Below, piece after piece: positions 16,803-25,071 of a stretch of 37,387 nucleotides of DNA. A model generated the notes under the pieces. It was not told the DNA's origin. It searched no databases and saw only the letters and a list, made by a program, of their open reading frames with translations. The first letter of the stretch is position 1. Each line of letters starts with the position of its first letter. Location of the stretch: assembly GCF_015207455.1 (NCBI RefSeq), contig NZ_JADEWV010000048.1, forward strand, positions 1 through 37,387, in the 5' to 3' direction. Source of the DNA: Microcoleus sp. LEGE 07076. Its GTDB lineage: Bacteria; Cyanobacteriota; Cyanobacteriia; Cyanobacteriales; Microcoleaceae. The position numbers and the translations under genes were made by a program.

Positions 16803-17846
16803 TTGTCTCAATCCTATCGAGTTGCCATTTTAGGAGCCACCGGCGCAGTCGGTGCCGAGTTGCTAGAACTCCTTTACAGCCGGAGTTTTCCGATTTCTGA
16901 CTTGAAGCTGTTGGCTTCAGAGCGCTCAGCCGGCACAACTTTGCCTTTTGGCGGCGAGATGCTGCTGGTAGAAGCAGTTTCGGCGCGAGCTTTTGATAAT
17001 GTAGACATAGTCCTCGCCTCGGCGGGCGGCTCTACTTCTCAACTGTGGGCCCCCAAAGCAGTGGCCGCTGGGGCAGTAGTAATCGACAATTCCAGCGCTT
17101 TCCGCATGGATGCGACGGTACCGCTAGTGGTTCCCGAAGTCAATCCCCAAGCGGTGGCATCTCACCGAGGGATAATTGCTAATCCCAACTGCACCACGAT
17201 TTTGATGGCAGTTGCCGTTTGGCCGCTTCACAAAGTTAGGCCAGTGCAGCGCATCGTTGTAGCGACTTACCAGTCTGCCAGCGGCGCGGGGGCGAGGGCA
17301 ATGGAGGAAATGAAAGCTCAAGCAAGAGCAATTTTGGCAGGGGAAACTCCCAAAACAGATATATTTCCCTACCCTTTAGCTTTTAATTTGTTTCCGCACA
17401 ATACGCCGATTAACGATTTGGGGTATTGTGAGGAAGAAATGAAAATGGTAAACGAAACTCGGAAGATTTTTGGTACGGACGAGATTAAAATTACGGCAAC
17501 TTGCGTGCGGGTTCCCGTACTGCGCGCCCATTCGGAGGCGATTAACCTAGAGTTTGCAGAGCCTTTTAGCCCGATCGAGGCTAGGGAAATCTTGAAGGGG
17601 GCGATCGGGGTTAAGCTGGTAGAAGACTGGCAAGCTAATTATTTCCCGATGCCAGCAGAAGCCAGCGGTAAAGATGAGGTGTTAGTCGGCAGGATTCGCC
17701 AAGATATTTCTCACCCCTGCGGGTTGGAGATGTGGCTGTCTGGGGATCAAATCCGCAAAGGGGCGGCTTTAAATGCGGTGCAGATAGCTGAGTTGCTGGC
17801 CCAAAAAGATTTGTTGCCAACCCAAGTGGCGGCGGCTTCTAACTAG
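16803..17846 (+). CDS. asd: Aspartate-semialdehyde dehydrogenase
   Basis: Reduces L-aspartyl phosphate to aspartate semialdehyde with NADPH, at the branch to lysine, threonine and methionine. The protein has the nucleotide-binding GATGAVG near the N-terminus, the active-site Cys in IANPNCTTI (C130 in this numbering), and a conserved His in RVPVLRAHSEAI. I choose TTG at 16803 because GGAGGA sits 8 bases upstream and the product (SQSYRVAILGATG) then aligns with the family N-terminus; a GTG at 16788 in the same frame would add five residues but overlaps that Shine-Dalgarno. dapA follows after about 110 bp on the same strand. Confidence 0.93.
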   Translation: MSQSYRVAILGATGAVGAELLELLYSRSFPISDLKLLASERSAGTTLPFGGEMLLVEAVSARAFDNVDIVLASAGGSTSQLWAPKAVAAGAVVIDNSSAFRMDATVPLVVPEVNPQAVASHRGIIANPNCTTILMAVAVWPLHKVRPVQRIVVATYQSASGAGARAMEEMKAQARAILAGETPKTDIFPYPLAFNLFPHNTPINDLGYCEEEMKMVNETRKIFGTDEIKITATCVRVPVLRAHSEAINLEFAEPFSPIEAREILKGAIGVKLVEDWQANYFPMPAEASGKDEVLVGRIRQDISHPCGLEMWLSGDQIRKGAALNAVQIAELLAQKDLLPTQVAAASN

Positions 17847-17954
17847 GGGGAACCCTAGCAAGCATGGAAATTGAAATTGGGGATTTTAGATAAACCTTTC
17901 ATCTGAAATCAAAAATTTAAAATCAAAAATCAAAAGTCTAAAATCGGAGAAAGT

Positions 17955-18857
17955 GTGGTAAAGTTTGGACGGGTTCTGACTGCAATGATTACGCCGTTTA
18001 AGGAAGACGGCAGCGTTAACTATGCGGTAGCAGAACAATTGGCAGTTCATTTAGCCGATCGCGGTACTGATGGCTTGGTAGTGTGCGGAACTACTGGCGA
18101 GTCTCCCACTATGAGCTGGGATGAAGAATACGAATTATTTCAGGTGGTGCAAAAGGCAGTCTCCGGTAAAGCTTTGGTAATAGCAGGAGCCGGCTCGAAT
18201 TCTACTTCAGAAGCAGTCTCCGCTACGCAAAAAGCAGCTAAACTAGGATTGGACGGGTGCTTGCAGGTGGTTCCTTATTACAACAAGCCGCCACAAGAAG
18301 GTTTGTACAATCATTTTCGGACGATCGCGCAATCTGCACCAGAATTGCCTATAATGTTATATAACATCCCCGGTCGTACAGGCCAAAATATGTTGCCGGA
18401 AACAGTAGCTCGACTGGCCCAAATCCCCAACATTGTGGCCGTAAAAGAAGCAAGTGGCAACTTGGATCAAGCCAGCCAAATCCGACGCTTGACACCCCCT
18501 GAATTTGCCATCTATGCTGGAGATGATTCCCTAACTTTGCCAATGTTGGCGGTAGGAGGATCTGGTGTAGTTAGCGTAGCCAGCCATCTGGTAGGAGAGC
18601 AACTGCAACAGATGATCGCAGCTTTCGAGGCCGGTCAAGTTCAAGTCGCTACCCAGATTCACTTGCAACTTTTTGACCTGTTTAAAGCTCTTTTTCTCAC
18701 CACAAATCCCATTCCCGTCAAGGCAGCTCTCAAACTTCAAGGCTGGGATGTAGGTTCCACCCGTCCGCCGCTGTGCGATCCGCCCGTTGAGATCACTCAA
18801 AAGTTAAAGGACGTACTGAATCAGCTAGCCCTGGTATCAGCTAGCCCGACTACATAG
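17955..18857 (+). CDS. dapA: 4-hydroxy-tetrahydrodipicolinate synthase
   Basis: Condenses pyruvate with aspartate semialdehyde, committing carbon to diaminopimelate and lysine. The 300-residue TIM-barrel protein shows GTTGESPT (45-52), the Tyr of LYNIPGRTG (Y136) and the Schiff-base Lys in [10 protein letters not shown] (K164). Translation begins at GTG with GGAGA about 6 bases upstream. It uses the product of the preceding asd gene, so asd-dapA forms a pathway operon, followed by rnj after about 350 bp. All catalytic residues look intact. Confidence 0.96.
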   Translation: MVKFGRVLTAMITPFKEDGSVNYAVAEQLAVHLADRGTDGLVVCGTTGESPTMSWDEEYELFQVVQKAVSGKALVIAGAGSNSTSEAVSATQKAAKLGLDGCLQVVPYYNKPPQEGLYNHFRTIAQSAPELPIMLYNIPGRTGQNMLPETVARLAQIPNIVAVKEASGNLDQASQIRRLTPPEFAIYAGDDSLTLPMLAVGGSGVVSVASHLVGEQLQQMIAAFEAGQVQVATQIHLQLFDLFKALFLTTNPIPVKAALKLQGWDVGSTRPPLCDPPVEITQKLKDVLNQLALVSASPTT

Positions 18858-19206
18858 GCGAGAACGAGTTTTCAGACAACTGAATATTGGTTGTTATTAG
18901 TCATTAGTCATCAGTCACTGGTTATGAGCTATGAGTTATTAGCTGATAATTAAGAATTGCTGATTGAGGATTGGAGACAACTGACTGTACGGGAGAGTAA
19001 AACCCCGTCGGGGAGTTTTCCACAAAAATCTGGAAAAAAATCGCCCCCATCCACGAACAACAGATAGTAAACACCTCCCAAAAAGCTTGTATAGAACAGG
19101 CAGGATGCCGGTTCCACAGGGATTATTGGAGAGGTCTAGACAGTAGCGACAGACAACAGTCAACAGACAACAGTCAAATAACAAAAATAACTAACAAAGG
19201 ATACGC
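18858..19206. other. dapA-rnj gap with short direct repeats
   Basis: The gap contains TTAGTCATTAGTCATCAGTCA repeats in short form near 18897-18917, CCCCGTCGGGGAG (19001-19016 region), and AACAGTCAACAGACAACAGTCA heptamer-type repeats near 19155-19176. No gene is supported. AAAGGAT directly before 19207 is the rnj ribosome binding site. Confidence 0.55.
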
Positions 19207-21075
19207 ATGATCAAGAATACAACTGCATCGGCTCTAAAAGTTATTCCCCTCGGCGGGCTCCACGAAATCGGCAAAAACACTTGTGTGTTCGAGTACGGCG
19301 ACGAAATAATTCTTTTAGATGCAGGTTTAGCCTTCCCGACAGATGGAATGCACGGCGTAAATATTGTCCTCCCAGACATGACTTACCTGCGGGAAAACAG
19401 CCACAAAATTAAAGGTATGATCGTGACTCACGGTCACGAAGACCACATTGGGGGCATCCCTTATCACCTCAAACAATTTGAAATTCCAGTCATCTACGGC
19501 CCGCGTTTGGCGATGGCTTTGCTAGCCGGAAAATTGGAAGAAGCAGGAGTATCCCACCGCACCGAATTGAGGACAGTTAGACCCCGCGACACGGTAAGAA
19601 TTGGCAAGAATTTCTTAGTCGAATACATTCGCAACACTCACTCGATGGCAGACAGTTTCACGGTGGCAATTCACACTCCTGTGGGAATTTTGATCCACAC
19701 CGGAGACTTTAAAATTGACCATACTCCTGTAGACGGCGAGCATTTTGATTTGCAAAAGCTGGCGGAGTACGGCGAGAGAGGCGTGCTGTGCTTGATCAGC
19801 GATTCTACTAATTCGGAAGTTCCTGGTTTTACAGCTTCAGAACGTTCTGTTGCTCCGAATTTAGACAGAATTATCGCTCAAGCAACGGGACGGATAATGA
19901 TCACGACTTTTGCTTCGTCGGTACACCGATTGCAAATTATTTTGGAATTGGCTAAGAAAAACAATCGGTACGTCGGAGTGGTGGGTCGATCGATGTTGAA
20001 CGTCATCGCTCACTGCCGCAATCTCGGCTACATCAAATGCGAAGATAGTATTTTCAAACCGCTCAAAGAAATACGAAATTTGCCAGAAGACAAAATTTTG
20101 ATTTTGACGACGGGTTCCCAAGGCGAACCGATGGCGGCAATGACTCGCATTGCTAACGGCGAACATCACGAACTGAAAATCAGAAAAGGCGATACAGTCA
20201 TTTTCTCGGCTAATCCGATTCCGGGAAATACGATCTCCGTGGTAAACACGATCGACAAACTGATGATGCTGGGCGCAAACGTAGTTTACGGGCGCGACAA
20301 AGGAATTCACGTTTCGGGCCACGGCTGTCAGGAAGACCAAAAGTTAATGATCAACATGACTCGTCCCAAGTTCTTCTTGCCGGTACACGGGGAACACCGG
20401 ATGTTGGTTCAGCACTCCAAAACGGCTCAAAGCATGGGCATTCCCGCGAGCAACATGGTGATTATTGACAACGGCGATGTCGTAGAATTAACGGAAAATT
20501 CGATCGAAGTTAGCGGTAAAGTACCTTCAGGAATTGAATTAGTAGATGCTTCTCGATCGGGCGTTGTCAAGGCGAATATCCTGAAAGAACGCCAGCAGTT
20601 AGCTGGAGACGGTGCCGTGACAGTAGCTGCGGCTTTGAATTGGGAAGGCAAATTAGTTGCAAAGCCGGAAGTCCACTTAAAAGGTGTAGTCACATCAGCC
20701 GATCGCGCGCAGGTGATCGGATTAATCAATCAAACCATTGAAACAGTTTTGAGCGATCGTTGGACAGAATTTGTCAAACCCCCCACTGATGACTCGCAAA
20801 TCGAAGTTGACTGGGTAGGAGTTCAAACCCAAATCGAAAAAGCAATTGGGCGAGTCCTGCGCCGGGAACTGCAAAGCAATCCGATGCTGGTATTCCTGAT
20901 GCAAATTCCAGAAGAAGCAGTGCGATCGGAAACCGTGCAAACACCTCAACTGTCGATCGAAGCACCTAAGCTAGTATCATCAGCGCCATCCGCGCCAGTA
21001 CCAGCCCCTGTGAATAAAGTAACAGGTCGTCGCCGTCCTCGGACTGCTGCAAAAGTAGCTTCCGTCGTCTCGTAG
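19207..21075 (+). CDS. rnj: Ribonuclease J
   Basis: Endo- and 5'-exoribonuclease of the metallo-beta-lactamase/beta-CASP family, central to RNA turnover in cyanobacteria. The 622-residue protein has the metal site HGHEDHIGG (75-83), the downstream metal-binding His and Asp in TGDFKIDHTP, beta-CASP motifs (SDSTNSE, TTFASSVHR, VHGEHRML) and a C-terminal domain ending in a basic tail with GRRRPRTAAK. AAAGGAT precedes the ATG. Gene order asd-dapA-rnj is recurrent in cyanobacteria. All active-site motifs are present. Confidence 0.95.
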   Translation: MIKNTTASALKVIPLGGLHEIGKNTCVFEYGDEIILLDAGLAFPTDGMHGVNIVLPDMTYLRENSHKIKGMIVTHGHEDHIGGIPYHLKQFEIPVIYGPRLAMALLAGKLEEAGVSHRTELRTVRPRDTVRIGKNFLVEYIRNTHSMADSFTVAIHTPVGILIHTGDFKIDHTPVDGEHFDLQKLAEYGERGVLCLISDSTNSEVPGFTASERSVAPNLDRIIAQATGRIMITTFASSVHRLQIILELAKKNNRYVGVVGRSMLNVIAHCRNLGYIKCEDSIFKPLKEIRNLPEDKILILTTGSQGEPMAAMTRIANGEHHELKIRKGDTVIFSANPIPGNTISVVNTIDKLMMLGANVVYGRDKGIHVSGHGCQEDQKLMINMTRPKFFLPVHGEHRMLVQHSKTAQSMGIPASNMVIIDNGDVVELTENSIEVSGKVPSGIELVDASRSGVVKANILKERQQLAGDGAVTVAAALNWEGKLVAKPEVHLKGVVTSADRAQVIGLINQTIETVLSDRWTEFVKPPTDDSQIEVDWVGVQTQIEKAIGRVLRRELQSNPMLVFLMQIPEEAVRSETVQTPQLSIEAPKLVSSAPSAPVPAPVNKVTGRRRPRTAAKVASVVS

Positions 21076-21090
21076 TACGATCGTGATTGG

Positions 21091-21295
21091 CAACCGCAGA
21101 TGAACGCAAATGAACGCAGATAGATTTAATTTAATAATTATCTGCCTTCATCTGTGTTGATCTGCCTCAATCTGCGGTTAAAAAACCGTATTGAATTAAA
21201 ACTTTGATTTCAACCGCAGACGAACGCAAATGAACGCAGATAGATTTGATAACTATCTGCGTTCATCTGTGTTGATCAGCCTCAATCTGCGGTTG
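21091..21295. repeat. Two copies of a CAACCGCAGA...TCTGCGGTTG hairpin repeat
   Basis: Copy 1 (21091-21180) and copy 2 (21211-21295) each start CAACCGCAGA, contain GAACGCAAATGAACGCAGAT, and close with ATCTGTGTTGATC and TCTGCGGTT, so each is an interrupted palindrome of about 85-90 bp. A one-sided fragment lies at 30692-30737. Located between the convergent rnj and the MoaD-like gene, the pair may act as a bidirectional terminator. Confidence 0.85.
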
Positions 21296-21303
21296 AAAAT
21301 TAA

Positions 21304-21579
21304 TCAGCCGCCAGCAACTGCTGGAACAATGCTCACTTCATCGCCATCTTGGAGGGAAGTTTCTGTGCCTTCCAAAAAGCGGATATCTTCGCTGTTGACG
21401 TAGAAGTTCAGAAACCTGCGGGGTTCTCCCTTTTCGTCGCACAAGCTTTTTTTGATGCCGGGGCAATTTGTTTCTAGCGATTCAATCAGTTCGGAAATGT
21501 TGCCGCCGCCGCATTCGATAGTGGCTTGATTGTTAGTGAATTTTTGCAGGGGAGTGGGTATTAAAACTTTAACAGTCAT
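21304..21579 (-). CDS. MoaD/ThiS family sulfur-carrier-like protein
   Basis: A 91-residue beta-grasp protein ending in the diglycine (VPAVAGG) needed for C-terminal adenylation and thiocarboxylate formation in MoaD/ThiS/CysO-type carriers. [16 protein letters not shown] is the family signature. It lies 100 bp downstream of thrC on the same strand, suggesting co-transcription, and a second MoaD-like gene lies upstream of thrC. The family serves molybdopterin, thiamine, cysteine or homocysteine synthesis; which one applies here cannot be read from sequence, but the gene neighbour points to amino-acid sulfur chemistry rather than to molybdopterin (no moa genes are nearby). Confidence 0.88.
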   Translation of the reverse strand: MTVKVLIPTPLQKFTNNQATIECGGGNISELIESLETNCPGIKKSLCDEKGEPRRFLNFYVNSEDIRFLEGTETSLQDGDEVSIVPAVAGG

Positions 21580-21588
21580 TTTTTTAGT

Positions 21589-21652
21589 CCTTAGTCAGTA
21601 GTCAGTAGTCAGTAGTCCTTAGTCAACAGTCAACAGTCAACAGTCAACAGCT
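21589..21652. repeat. AGTCAGT and CAACAGT heptamer arrays
   Basis: AGTCAGT units (21596-21616) followed by CAACAGT units (21624-21652) fill most of the thrC to MoaD-like gap. They are the reverse complement of the TGTTGAC heptamers near devB. Confidence 0.8.
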
Positions 21653-21679
21653 TGATAACTAATGACTAATGACTAATAA

Positions 21680-22978
21680 TTAAACCGAAACTTGCTGCCA
21701 TTCTAAGCGTTCGAGTGTCCGGGCGCGTTCGAGGGCACGCTCGAAGGCTTCGATTTTTGGTTCGAGGGTGATGGGTTCGCCGATGTAACCTTGGACAGCT
21801 TCTTGGGTTTTCAAGCCGTTGCCGGTGATGTAGGCGACGGTGGTTTCGTCGGGGTTGATTTTACCTGCTTCTACAAGTTTTTTCAAGACTGCGATCGTTG
21901 TGCCGCCTGCGGTTTCGGTGAAGATGCCTTCGGTTTCGGCTAGCAGTTTCATGCCTTCGATGATTTCGGTGTCGCTGACGGATTCGATATTGCCGTTGGT
22001 TTTGCGGGCGATTTCCAAGGCGTACATACCGTCGGCTGGATTGCCGATCGCGATCGACTTAGCAATGGTATTCGGTTTCACCGGTGTCACAAAATCGCGA
22101 CCTTCGCGGTATGCTTGGGCGATCGGCGAACAGCCGTCGGCTTGCGCGCCGCTGAACCGCACTTTTTTGTCGTCCACTAAACCGACTTCGATAAATTCTT
22201 GAAAACCTTTGTAGATTTTTGTGAATAAGGAACCGGAGGCGAGGGGGGCGACGATGTGGTCTGGCAATTGCCAGCCTAGCTGTTCGGCAACTTCGTAACC
22301 GAGAGTTTTCGAGCCTTCGGAATAGTAGGGGCGCAAGTTGATATTGACAAATCCCCAGCCGTGTGTATTGGCTACTTCGCAGCAGAGGCGGTTAACTTGG
22401 TCGTAATTGCCGTGAACTGCCATGACAGTAGGATTGTAAATCAGAGTGCCGAGGACTTTGCCTGCTTCTAAGTCGGAGGGAATGAAGACTACGCAGTCGA
22501 GGCCGGCGTGGGCGGCGATCGCAGCGGTGGAGTTGGCTAAGTTGCCGGTGCTGGCACAGGATACCGTTGTGAAACCCAATTCTCTAGCTCTGCTGAGGGC
22601 GACTGACACCACTCTATCTTTGAAGCTGAGAGTGGGCATATTGACGGCATCGTTTTTAATATAAAGATTTTTTAGACCCAGGCGGCGCGCCAAGCGGTGG
22701 GATTTTACTAAAGGAGTCATCCCCGTACCGACATCAATGACGTTATCTGTAGCGACTGGTAAAAATGCGCGGTAGCGCCAGATCGAGTTGGGGCCGGCTT
22801 GGATGGTTTGGCGGGTAACGGTGCGCCGGATCGCATCGTAGTCGTACTTGACTTCTAGCGGGCCAAAACAGCAATCGCAGACGTGCTTGGCTTGGAGTTC
22901 GTACTCTTCGCCGCATTCTTTACATTTAAGGGCTGTGAAGGTTGCTGCTGTGGATTGGGTTCTGGTCGCTTGGGTCAT
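21680..22978 (-). CDS. thrC: Threonine synthase
   Basis: PLP-dependent enzyme that converts O-phosphohomoserine to threonine. The 432-residue protein has an N-terminal zinc-ribbon-like cysteine set (C19, C22, C34, C37), the GTGMTPL block, the PLP lysine K120 in TLSFKDR, the phosphate-binding STGNLANS and the VAYITGNGLKT segment. This is the fold-type II, short plant/archaeal-like class. It is flanked on both sides by MoaD/ThiS-like carriers in the same orientation. The usual role is threonine synthesis; involvement in a sulfur-transfer reaction is only a hypothesis drawn from context. Confidence 0.96.
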   Translation of the reverse strand: MTQATRTQSTAATFTALKCKECGEEYELQAKHVCDCCFGPLEVKYDYDAIRRTVTRQTIQAGPNSIWRYRAFLPVATDNVIDVGTGMTPLVKSHRLARRLGLKNLYIKNDAVNMPTLSFKDRVVSVALSRARELGFTTVSCASTGNLANSTAAIAAHAGLDCVVFIPSDLEAGKVLGTLIYNPTVMAVHGNYDQVNRLCCEVANTHGWGFVNINLRPYYSEGSKTLGYEVAEQLGWQLPDHIVAPLASGSLFTKIYKGFQEFIEVGLVDDKKVRFSGAQADGCSPIAQAYREGRDFVTPVKPNTIAKSIAIGNPADGMYALEIARKTNGNIESVSDTEIIEGMKLLAETEGIFTETAGGTTIAVLKKLVEAGKINPDETTVAYITGNGLKTQEAVQGYIGEPITLEPKIEAFERALERARTLERLEWQQVSV

Positions 22979-23095
22979 AGCTCAACTCTCTAGTTTTGCG
23001 ATGTTTTCTAATTCTTAGGACAGATTAGCACGGTGGATCTACCCCGTCAACCATACCCGACTTTTTTGGTCGGGATTGATTTAGCTGTAAATATG

Positions 23096-23146
23096 CACTT
23101 TATTTAACTTGCATCTTTGGGCGGGCGGGACGCCCACCCCACAAGA
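23096..23146. repeat. Partial copy of the TTATTTAACTT/GGGCGGG repeat
   Basis: ACTTTATTTAACTTGCATC followed by GGGCGGGCGGGACGCCCACC and CCACAAG resembles the repeats at 10599-10698 and 37291-37387 but lacks the second A+T-rich end. Confidence 0.6.
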
Positions 23147-23250
23147 ATTAGACTCGTTTTCTGGCTCTAACTGGGAATGCAAATCCTCATCCCCGCGTGC
23201 GGGCCCGATCGAAGTCAAGGATGATTTGCCAACGGAATTGTTACAAAACT

Positions 23251-23338
23251 TAACAGTCAACAGTCAACAGTCAACAGTCAGTAGGGGCGGTGCCTGTGAG
23301 TGCGGGCCCTTCTTAACAGTCAACAGTCAACAGTCAAC
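23251..23338. repeat. CAACAGT heptamer arrays (two blocks)
   Basis: Four to five units at 23251-23280 and three to four at 23315-23338, separated by about 35 bp. Same family as the arrays at 3819-3852 and 37017-37123. Confidence 0.85.
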
Positions 23339-23345
23339 GGCCCTG

Positions 23346-23606
23346 CTACCCGCCGCTGACGGGGGGGATGAGTACAACTTCGTCGCCGTCTTGGAGGATG
23401 GTGTCGGGAGAGACGAATTCTAGGTTGAGGCCGAAGCGGGTACGATCGCGCCACTGTTCTAATTGAGGATACTGGGCGATCGATCTTTCGAGAACTTGAG
23501 ACACTGGAGTTTCCCGAGGAAGTTCTACAGTAATTTCAGAAACTCCGTAGGCTTCACCGAAGGCGGCGAACAGTTTAACGGTGACGTTAATCGAAGAGTT
23601 AGACAC
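23346..23606 (-). CDS. MoaD/ThiS family sulfur-carrier-like protein, second copy
   Basis: An 86-residue beta-grasp protein (SNSSINVTVKLFAAFGEAYG at the N-terminus) ending ILQDGDEVVLIPPVSGG, with the diglycine required of thiocarboxylate carriers. The central QWRDRTRFGLNLEFV region is typical of a cyanobacterial subgroup. The frame stays open to a TTG at 23657, but the GTG at 23606 gives the usual family N-terminus and is preferred. It is clearly different in sequence from the carrier at 21304-21579, so this is not a recent duplication. It lies upstream of thrC on the same strand, 367 bp away, with repeats between. Confidence 0.87.
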   Translation of the reverse strand: MSNSSINVTVKLFAAFGEAYGVSEITVELPRETPVSQVLERSIAQYPQLEQWRDRTRFGLNLEFVSPDTILQDGDEVVLIPPVSGG

Positions 23607-24103
23607 GGCTGTGGTAGTGCGATCGACAGTTTGGCAGTTATCAACTAAACCATACAATTAATTGGGAATTAAGCACGCCACGCCTTAGAATTAAAAGCGG
23701 CAATCTCTAGTTACGTTTTAGCCCATCCGGCAAATATGACTGTTGATTGCAGCAGAAAGTTTGAAGAGTATTGTATGCCGATCGCTATTACCAACCAGAC
23801 ATTAGAAGCCGTTGGCATCCACTTAAATGCACTTAACTGCGGTCTAGCCGGCTGCGGTTTTGGCTGCTGCAAAACTATGTTTCGAGGACACAGTATAAAT
23901 AATTGACCGTAATTGTAGGAGAGTACAAAACATCGCACTAAATTTAGCGGTCAACAACGCAGACCCTGCCCTGCTAAACCGCTGGTTGGCGACTAAAATT
24001 CTGGTTGTCAAGTCCAGCTTATAATTCCCAAAGCTTTGCCCTATTTAGCAAGCATGACGTTCTATCTAAGAATAATAGTCAAGTTAACGCGATCGAGATA
24101 TTT
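23607..24103. other. Intergenic region upstream of the 95-residue protein gene
   Basis: About 500 bp between divergent genes. TGTAGGAGAGTACAAAACATC at 23916 onward looks like a leader-type sequence, and similar TGTAGGAGAG strings occur at 5333 and 26586, but no start codon follows at a suitable distance. No coding frame is supported. Confidence 0.5.
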
Positions 24104-24391
24104 ATGGCAAGTAACGATTTTAAAGTGCTGCAAATTATTGAAGCTAAAGGCTGGTATGCCTTTGGGAGTACAAAGCAAAGCCAGCACGTAGAGAGGTGGG
24201 TCAGACCTGTCGTGTGTTGGGTTTTAATAGAAGATAAAAAAAAGCGGCGGATTGTGACTGCTACCGCTAGCTATCAGATCCAGATTGACGACAAAGAAGT
24301 CGAATTCTTTGCTCACGAAAGCGAAATTCAAGATATCGAGAGTCTGCCGAAGTCAGTCTCGGTATCAGAATTTCTGAAAACTGAAGATTGA
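24104..24391 (+). CDS. Hypothetical 95-residue protein
   Basis: A small soluble protein of no recognised family. It starts MASNDFKVLQIIEAKGWYAFG and contains VERWVRPVVCWVLIEDKKKRRIVTATASYQI, with alternating hydrophobic residues that suggest beta strands, and an acidic C-terminal third (FFAHESEIQDIESLPKS). The ATG at 24104 is preferred over an in-frame TTG at 24005, whose extra residues look like non-coding sequence. There is a weak GAGAT upstream. The conserved-looking composition and clean reading frame support a real gene. No functional motif is seen. Confidence 0.7.
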   Translation: MASNDFKVLQIIEAKGWYAFGSTKQSQHVERWVRPVVCWVLIEDKKKRRIVTATASYQIQIDDKEVEFFAHESEIQDIESLPKSVSVSEFLKTED

Positions 24392-25071
24392 GATTGGAAG
24401 AGAAGGAGATTATTTAATAATTTATTAATTATTCCTTAGTAATTCCTTAAACTTGCTGTCCGATTCTATTTCAATTGGAGACAAAACCTCTAGATTAGGG
24501 TGTTCTGGAGGCACTCCAATCAAAGAAACCGGGTTTTTTTCTTATTTGCGGGCGGCCGCCAAGTGTTTTCCCAAAAAACCCGGTTTGCGATCGCCCATCC
24601 GTGCCTAACTATTTATTTCAAGCACGAATAAATCGATGCTTTTGCGTTGCTGCATCAGAAAGCCCAATGCCTCAAGTAGCCAAAAAAAATAGACCTCTTG
24701 CCTCAGTCCTTTTAATCAAATTGTGGGACGATGCTCAGAGCAACGTCCCACAAGAAAAAAAGATTTTTGTGCGATGGCACGCGAGCATCGTCCTAACTAT
24801 TTTTGCAATTACGTCAAATAAAGAGGCCGGAAGATTGCTGGCAATGCCAACACGCTTCCGACCTTGCTGAATAACAGGGTATGCATATGTTTCTAAAGTA
24901 TGGCAGGCAAGCTTTCGAGATATCAAGAGGGCTATTGCAATCACCCACTTTTGCTTTTAAGGTATGTTTGCAAGGCTCATACCATTTTAGACTTAAAATT
25001 TGAAAGTTGAGAGCTGGCGATGGTTACAGCTTAAGGATTCTAGCGGTTTTTATGTAGCGGTTGCTACAACT
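24392..25071. other. 680-bp intergenic region with hairpin repeats
   Basis: It contains the AAACCGGGTTTTTT hairpin pair at 24527-24586 and a second inverted repeat TTGTGGGACG (24721-24730) / CGTCCCACAA (24744-24753). An open frame at 24601-24870 runs through the second hairpin, starts at GTG and shows no family features, so I do not call it. The region lies between two convergent genes, so promoters are not expected. Confidence 0.55.
24527..24586. repeat. AAACCGGGTTTTTT inverted repeat pair
   Basis: Arms AAACCGGGTTTTTT (24527-24540) and AAAAAACCCGGTTT (24573-24586) are perfect 14-bp complements with a 32-nt G+C-rich spacer. Same family as 33094-33158. Confidence 0.85.

Larger units (their letters stand above)
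22979..23345. other. Gap between the MoaD-like gene and thrC
   Basis: It holds a small hairpin CCCGAC (23056-23061) / GTCGGG (23069-23074), a partial palindromic repeat (23096-23146), and CAACAGT heptamer arrays (23251-23338). No coding frame is supported. The hairpin lies 5' of thrC and could attenuate or terminate upstream transcription. Confidence 0.55.

Noticed and set aside
24601-24870. GTG-started ORF of 89 codons
   Set aside because: It runs through an inverted repeat, shows no family features and has no ribosome binding site.
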